Of a stretch of 17,960 bases of DNA, positions 14,720-17,960 are shown in pieces (positions within the stretch are counted from its first letter, which is position 1; each line of letters starts with the position of its first letter). Location: contig JACMLV010000899.1 of the NCBI GenBank assembly GCA_014379395.1, positions 1 through 17,960 on the forward strand. Direction: 5' to 3'. The notes under the pieces are model-generated. The model saw only the letters and a program-made list of their open reading frames with translations, did no database searches and was not told the DNA's origin. This DNA is from Burkholderiaceae bacterium (lineage in GTDB: Bacteria; Pseudomonadota; Gammaproteobacteria; Burkholderiales; Burkholderiaceae_D). Made by a program: the position numbers and the translations under genes.

Positions 14720-15346
14720 ATGACAGGTATGAACCGAAATCCAGCGCTGGACACAGAAATGCTCGGCCTGGTGCCGATGGTGGTCGAGCAGAGCGGCCGT
14801 GGCGAGCGCTCCTATGACATTTACTCGCGTCTGTTGAAAGAGCGCGTGATTTTCATGGTGGGTCCCGTCAACGACCAGATGGCGAACCTGATCGTCGCCC
14901 AGCTGTTGTTCCTGGAGAGCGAAAATCCGGACAAGGATATCTCGCTCTACATTAACTCGCCGGGCGGCTCGGTTTCGGCCGGCATGGCGATCTACGACAC
15001 GATGCAGTTCATCAAGCCGGACGTGTCGACCCTGTGCACCGGGATGGCGGCCTCGATGGGCGCCTTCCTGATGGCGGCCGGCGCCAAGGGCAAGCGTTTC
15101 TCGTTGCCCAATTCGCGCATCATGATCCATCAACCGTCGGGCGGCTCGCAAGGTCAGGCTTCCGACATCGAGATCCAGGCGCGCGAAATTCTGTACCTGC
15201 GCACCCGCCTCAATGGCATCCTGGCCGAGCGCACCGGCCAGACCATCGAGCAGATTGCCAAGGATACGGATCGGGACCGCTTCATGTCCGCCGAAGAGGC
15301 TGCCGAGTATGGTTTGATCGACAAAGTGTTGACCACCCGCGCTTGA
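14720..15346 (+). CDS. clpP: ATP-dependent Clp protease proteolytic subunit
   Basis: This 208-residue serine peptidase forms the tetradecameric barrel that degrades substrates unfolded by ClpX or ClpA. The catalytic triad is S112 (GMAASMGAF), H137 (RIMIHQPSGG) and D186 (DTDRDRF), the same order and spacing as E. coli S111, H136 and D185. The N-terminus (to about residue 14) resembles a short propeptide removed autocatalytically, and LVPMVVEQSGRGERSYDIYSR follows as in the family. ATG at 14720 has AAGGGA at 14708-14713; a TTG 33 bases earlier gives an unlikely extension. A second ATG three codons in is possible. A strong terminator follows the gene. Confidence 0.97.
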   Translation: MTGMNRNPALDTEMLGLVPMVVEQSGRGERSYDIYSRLLKERVIFMVGPVNDQMANLIVAQLLFLESENPDKDISLYINSPGGSVSAGMAIYDTMQFIKPDVSTLCTGMAASMGAFLMAAGAKGKRFSLPNSRIMIHQPSGGSQGQASDIEIQAREILYLRTRLNGILAERTGQTIEQIAKDTDRDRFMSAEEAAEYGLIDKVLTTRA

Positions 15347-15369
15347 TCTGCACCAACCGGAAATACTAA

Positions 15370-15410
15370 AAACGCCCGGCCGCGCAATCGTTCGGGCGTT
15401 TCTTTTTTAT
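15370..15410 (+). terminator. Intrinsic terminator after clpP
   Basis: AAACGCCCG (15370-15378) pairs perfectly with CGGGCGTTT (15393-15401) across a 14-base loop, followed by C and six T. It separates the tig-clpP transcript from clpX, so clpX needs its own promoter or readthrough. Confidence 0.95.
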
Positions 15411-15447
15411 TTCGGTTAGCATGGAGCCTACGCACGCTTGCATGCGC

Positions 15448-15471
15448 ATCGGCTTGCAGAATCGGCTTGCA
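15448..15471. repeat. Direct repeat overlapping the clpX promoter
   Basis: ATCGGCTTGCA occurs at 15448-15458 and 15461-15471, a 13-base period. The first copy includes most of the predicted clpX -35, the second lies in its spacer. It may be a regulator site or a small duplication. Confidence 0.6.
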
Positions 15472-15482
15472 ATTTGTTAAAT
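15454..15482 (+). promoter_or_regulatory. Candidate clpX promoter (sigma-70 type)
   Basis: TTGCAG (15454-15459) and TTAAAT (15477-15482) are separated by the ideal 17 bases. The predicted start near 15489 would give a leader of about 16 bases. Its place after the clpP terminator fits a separate clpX promoter. Confidence 0.5.
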
Positions 15483-15504
15483 GTAGTTTCAACCAAAATG
15501 CCTT

Positions 15505-16773
15505 ATGTCAGACAAAAAAACCTCTAGCGGCGAAAAATTACTGTATTGCTCGTTCTGCGGAAAGAGTCAGCATGAGGTGAAAAAGCTCATCGCAGGCCCG
15601 TCCGTGTTCATCTGCGATGAATGCATCGACCTGTGCAACGACATCATCCGCGATGAGACCTCGAGCATCGACGCGGTCACCGGCACCAAGTCGGACTTGC
15701 CGACCCCGCATGAAATCGCCGCCTTGCTCGACCAGTACGTGATCGGCCAGCAAACGGCCAAGCGCATCTTGTCGGTCGCCGTGTACAACCATTACAAGCG
15801 CCTCAAGCACCTGGGCAAGAAGGACGACGTCGAACTGGCCAAGAGCAACATCTTGCTGGTCGGCCCGACCGGCTCGGGCAAGACCCTGCTGGCGCAGACC
15901 CTGGCGCGCATGCTCAACGTGCCGTTCGTGATCGCCGACGCGACCACCTTGACCGAGGCGGGCTATGTCGGCGAGGACGTCGAGAACATCATCCAGAAGC
16001 TGCTGCAAAGCTGCAACTACGATGTCGACAAGGCCCAGCGCGGCATCGTCTACATCGACGAGATCGACAAGATTTCGCGCAAATCGGACAATCCGTCGAT
16101 CACCCGCGACGTCTCGGGCGAAGGCGTGCAGCAGGCGCTGCTCAAGCTGATCGAAGGGACGATGGCATCGGTTCCGCCGCAGGGCGGGCGCAAGCATCCC
16201 AATCAGGATTTCGTCCAGATCGACACGACCAACATCATGTTCATTTGCGGCGGCGCGTTCGACGGCCTGGTGAAAATCATCTCGAACCGTTCCGAAAAGA
16301 GCGGCATCGGTTTCTCCGCTTCCGTGAAGAGCAAATCGCAACGCGCCAACAGCGATGTCCTGCTGGAAGCCGAACCGGAGGATTTGATCAAGTTCGGCTT
16401 GATTCCGGAATTGGTCGGCCGGTTGCCGGTGGTGGCCACTTTGAGCGAATTGACGGAGGAGGCGCTGATCCAGATTTTGATCGAGCCAAAGAATGCGCTG
16501 ATTAAGCAGTATTCAAAATTGCTTGAAATGGAAGGCGCCGAATTGGAAATCCGCCCGGCCGCTTTGCACGCGATCGCCAAGAAGGCATTGGCCCGCAAAA
16601 CCGGCGCGCGCGGCCTGCGTTCGATCCTCGAACACGCTTTGCTCGACGTGATGTACGAACTGCCGAACGAGCAGAATGTGGTCAAGGTCGTGATCGATGA
16701 AAATACGATCACGAGCGGCGCCAAACCTTTGCTCATTTACCAAGAGCAAGCAAAAGCCTCCGGAGAAAATTGA
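15505..16773 (+). CDS. clpX: ATP-dependent Clp protease ATP-binding subunit ClpX
   Basis: This 422-residue AAA+ unfoldase recognises tagged substrates and feeds them to ClpP. The N-terminal zinc-binding domain has C15, C18, C37 and C40, exactly as in E. coli ClpX, which fixes the ATG at 15505. The AAA+ module shows Walker A GPTGSGKT, the pore loop GYVG, Walker B IVYIDEIDKI, and an IGF-like ClpP-docking loop around SEKSGIGFSA. The C-terminal small domain ends with a short Lys/Glu tail. Length matches the family (424 in E. coli). No good Shine-Dalgarno precedes the start. It is separated from clpP by a terminator and from lon by a 283-base region with another. Confidence 0.98.
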   Translation: MSDKKTSSGEKLLYCSFCGKSQHEVKKLIAGPSVFICDECIDLCNDIIRDETSSIDAVTGTKSDLPTPHEIAALLDQYVIGQQTAKRILSVAVYNHYKRLKHLGKKDDVELAKSNILLVGPTGSGKTLLAQTLARMLNVPFVIADATTLTEAGYVGEDVENIIQKLLQSCNYDVDKAQRGIVYIDEIDKISRKSDNPSITRDVSGEGVQQALLKLIEGTMASVPPQGGRKHPNQDFVQIDTTNIMFICGGAFDGLVKIISNRSEKSGIGFSASVKSKSQRANSDVLLEAEPEDLIKFGLIPELVGRLPVVATLSELTEEALIQILIEPKNALIKQYSKLLEMEGAELEIRPAALHAIAKKALARKTGARGLRSILEHALLDVMYELPNEQNVVKVVIDENTITSGAKPLLIYQEQAKASGEN

Positions 16774-16804
16774 AAACCGTCCGCACAAATGCATAAAAAG
16801 GGTT

Positions 16805-16821
16805 TTGCATCCTTAATGCAA
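16805..16821. repeat. Perfect inverted repeat over a promoter -35
   Basis: TTGCAT (16805-16810) and ATGCAA (16816-16821) form a perfect 6-bp palindrome with a 5-base centre. The left half is also the -35 of the promoter candidate, and a related ATGCAT lies at 16789-16794. It has the look of an operator, but no regulator can be named. Confidence 0.5.
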
Positions 16822-16832
16822 GGCGGTACAAT
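16805..16832 (+). promoter_or_regulatory. Strong sigma-70-like promoter candidate between clpX and lon
   Basis: TTGCAT (-35, 16805-16810) and TACAAT (-10, 16827-16832) are 16 bases apart, each one mismatch or so from consensus. The predicted start is near 16839. A strong terminator ends at about 16903, before lon, so the transcript would be short unless polymerase reads through. Confidence 0.5.
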
Positions 16833-16838
16833 TTAAAT

Positions 16839-16903
16839 CAATAATAGATAGCAGGCTTCACTCGAAAAGCCACACGCGGCACCCTGCCGCGCGTGGCTTT
16901 TTT
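16839..16903 (+). ncRNA. Possible short RNA of about 65 bases between clpX and lon
   Basis: The promoter-like sequence at 16805-16832 and the terminator ending at 16903 bracket an AT-rich stretch of about 26 bases followed by the terminator hairpin. That is the layout of a small 3'-hairpin RNA. No open reading frame or known RNA family is recognised. The alternatives are a plain clpX terminator with a chance promoter, or an attenuator in a lon leader. Confidence 0.25.
16865..16903 (+). terminator. Strong intrinsic terminator after clpX
   Basis: A 16-bp stem (16865-16880 with 16886-16901) has one A-C mismatch and the loop ACCCT. The lower stem carries AAAAGCCAC on one side and GTGGCTTTT on the other, and a run of six T ends at 16903. 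It lies 91 bases after the clpX stop and insulates lon from clpX. Confidence 0.95.
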
Positions 16904-16914
16904 ATTGGGATTTT

Positions 16915-16929
16915 CTCTATCAATTAGAG
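16915..16929. repeat. Small inverted repeat upstream of lon
   Basis: CTCTA (16915-16919) and TAGAG (16925-16929) form a perfect 5-bp inverted repeat around TCAAT, in the lon upstream region. It is short enough to be chance. Confidence 0.3.
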
Positions 16930-16942
16930 TCATGTCGGTCGG

Positions 16943-16981
16943 TTCTGGAACAACAGTCACTCATGTTGTTATCTTCTGGAA
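16943..16981. repeat. Repeated elements upstream of lon
   Basis: TTCTGGAA occurs at 16943-16950 and 16974-16981, 31 bases or about three helical turns apart. Between them lies a perfect 7-bp inverted repeat, AACAACA (16949-16955) and TGTTGTT (16964-16970), with an 8-base loop. The set resembles a regulator-binding region for lon. Confidence 0.45.
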
Positions 16982-17000
16982 TTATTTTGTTCGCGCCGGT

Positions 17001-17028
17001 CTTGTGTTTTGGCAGCGAGCGCCAACAT
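17001..17028 (+). promoter_or_regulatory. Tentative heat-shock-type promoter for lon
   Basis: CTTGTGT (17001-17007) and CAACAT (17023-17028), 15 bases apart, partly match the sigma-32 pattern CTTGAAA and CCCCAT. lon is a classic heat-shock gene in proteobacteria, which is the main reason to consider it. The match is only partial. Confidence 0.2.
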
Positions 17029-17056
17029 CGTCAATACGCTTTCTATAAGGTACGCC

Positions 17057-17960
17057 ATGACAACTTCCAAATTAACTGAGCAAACTCAACTGCCGTTATT
17101 GCCGCTGCGGGACGTTGTAGTTTTCCCGCATATGGTGATACCGCTGTTTGTTGGCCGCCCAAAATCGATCAAGGCGCTCGAAGCGGCGATGGAGCAAGGC
17201 AAGAGCATCATGCTGGCCGCGCAAAAAGCCGCCGCCAAGGATGAGCCTTCCGCCTCCGACATTTATCCGATCGGCTGCGTCGCCAACATCTTGCAGATGC
17301 TCAAGCTGCCCGACGGCACCGTCAAGGTGCTGGTCGAAGGCGCCCAGCGCGCGCGCATCAACCACATCAGCGATTCGCCGACCCATTTCATCGCCGAACT
17401 GACGCCGCTCGAATCCGAGCCGGGCGACGATTCGGAAGCCGAAGCGATGCGGCGCGCGATCGTCCAGCAGTTCGACCAGTACGTCAAGCTGAACAAGAAA
17501 ATTCCGCCCGAGATCCTGGCCTCGCTGGCCGGCATCGACGACGCCGGCCGCCTGGCCGACACGGTCGCCGCGCACCTGCCGCTCAAGCTCGAGCAAAAGC
17601 AGGTCATCCTGGAGATTTTCAACGTCGCCAAGCGCCTCGAGCACCTGCTCGGCCAGCTGGAGGGCGAACTCGACATCTTGCAGGTCGAAAAGCGCATCCG
17701 CGGCCGCGTCAAGCGCCAGATGGAAAAATCGCAGCGCGAGTACTACCTGAACGAGCAGGTCAAGGCGATCCAGAAAGAGCTGGGCGAGGGCGAAGATGGT
17801 GCCGACCTCGATGAGCTTGAGAAGAAAGTCATCGCGGCCAAAATGCCGAAGGAAGCACGCGAGAAGGCGCAGTCCGAGCTGAAGAAGCTCAAGCTGATGT
17901 CGCCGATGTCCGCTGAGGCAACCGTGGTGCGCAACTATATTGATACCTTGTTGAGCCTGC
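17057..17960 (+). CDS. lon: ATP-dependent Lon protease, 3' partial
   Basis: The first 301 codons of Lon are present, and the frame is open to the window end. The ATG at 17057 follows AAGG (17047-17050) at 6 bases. The protein opens MTTSKLTEQTQLPLLPLRDV, the hallmark start of the Lon N-terminal substrate-binding domain (about 10-205), with VVFPHMVIPLFVGRPKSI next. A helical region follows, with the highly conserved QREYYLNEQVKAIQKELGE (near 230) leading to the AAA+ module. Walker A, Walker B and the Ser-Lys catalytic dyad lie beyond the window. Lon degrades misfolded and regulatory proteins in the cytosol. Gene order after clpX matches the standard proteobacterial arrangement. Confidence 0.97.
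   Translation, partial: MTTSKLTEQTQLPLLPLRDVVVFPHMVIPLFVGRPKSIKALEAAMEQGKSIMLAAQKAAAKDEPSASDIYPIGCVANILQMLKLPDGTVKVLVEGAQRARINHISDSPTHFIAELTPLESEPGDDSEAEAMRRAIVQQFDQYVKLNKKIPPEILASLAGIDDAGRLADTVAAHLPLKLEQKQVILEIFNVAKRLEHLLGQLEGELDILQVEKRIRGRVKRQMEKSQREYYLNEQVKAIQKELGEGEDGADLDELEKKVIAAKMPKEAREKAQSELKKLKLMSPMSAEATVVRNYIDTLLSL

Noticed and set aside
16774..17056. A small coding gene between clpX and lon
   Set aside because: No open frame with a plausible start, ribosome binding site and length; the stretch is occupied by promoter-like, terminator and repeat elements.

Overview
The window is a GC-rich bacterial chromosome segment, best read as a betaproteobacterium of the Oxalobacteraceae type (Massilia, Duganella or Janthinobacterium-like). 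This rests on protein character and on gene order: tRNA-Leu, tig, clpP, clpX, lon in a row, thrC-moeA-moaD together, and an hpnCDE squalene cluster. The genus is an inference. Coding is dense, no gap exceeds 300 bases, and I see no insertion sequence, phage gene, CRISPR array or attachment site. Most of the window is core metabolism and protein quality control.

Layout. (1) 1-749, +: the 3' part of a Sel1-repeat protein. (2) 820-2694, -: a c-di-GMP protein with the order EAL, CBS pair, GGDEF. (3) 2875-5517, +: kbl and sdaA, 6 bases apart, a likely threonine/glycine/serine catabolic pair. (4) 5640-9865, +: thrC, moeA, moaD and an HI0933/BaiN-like flavoprotein, closely packed; moaD and the flavoprotein gene overlap. 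(5) 9862-12953, -: hpnC, hpnD and hpnE, which convert farnesyl diphosphate to squalene for hopanoids. hpnE meets the flavoprotein gene tail to tail, with overlapping stop codons. (6) 13217-17960, +: tRNA-Leu(UAG), trigger factor, ClpP, ClpX and the start of Lon, a proteostasis block divided by two strong intrinsic terminators.

How the genes work together. Kbl (2-amino-3-ketobutyrate to glycine) and SdaA (serine to pyruvate) can be joined through serine hydroxymethyltransferase, and ThrC next door makes threonine. MoeA and MoaD belong to molybdenum cofactor synthesis, but moaE is absent here. HpnC, HpnD and HpnE form a complete three-enzyme squalene route. Trigger factor folds nascent chains, while ClpXP and Lon degrade damaged or regulated proteins.

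I found no convincing new multi-gene system. The best leads are small: a promoter-like sequence followed about 70 bases later by a strong terminator between clpX and lon (possible small RNA), repeated elements upstream of clpX and lon, a tRNA gene 30 bases upstream of tig, and an EAL-CBS-GGDEF protein whose EAL residues look intact but whose GGDEF site is altered.
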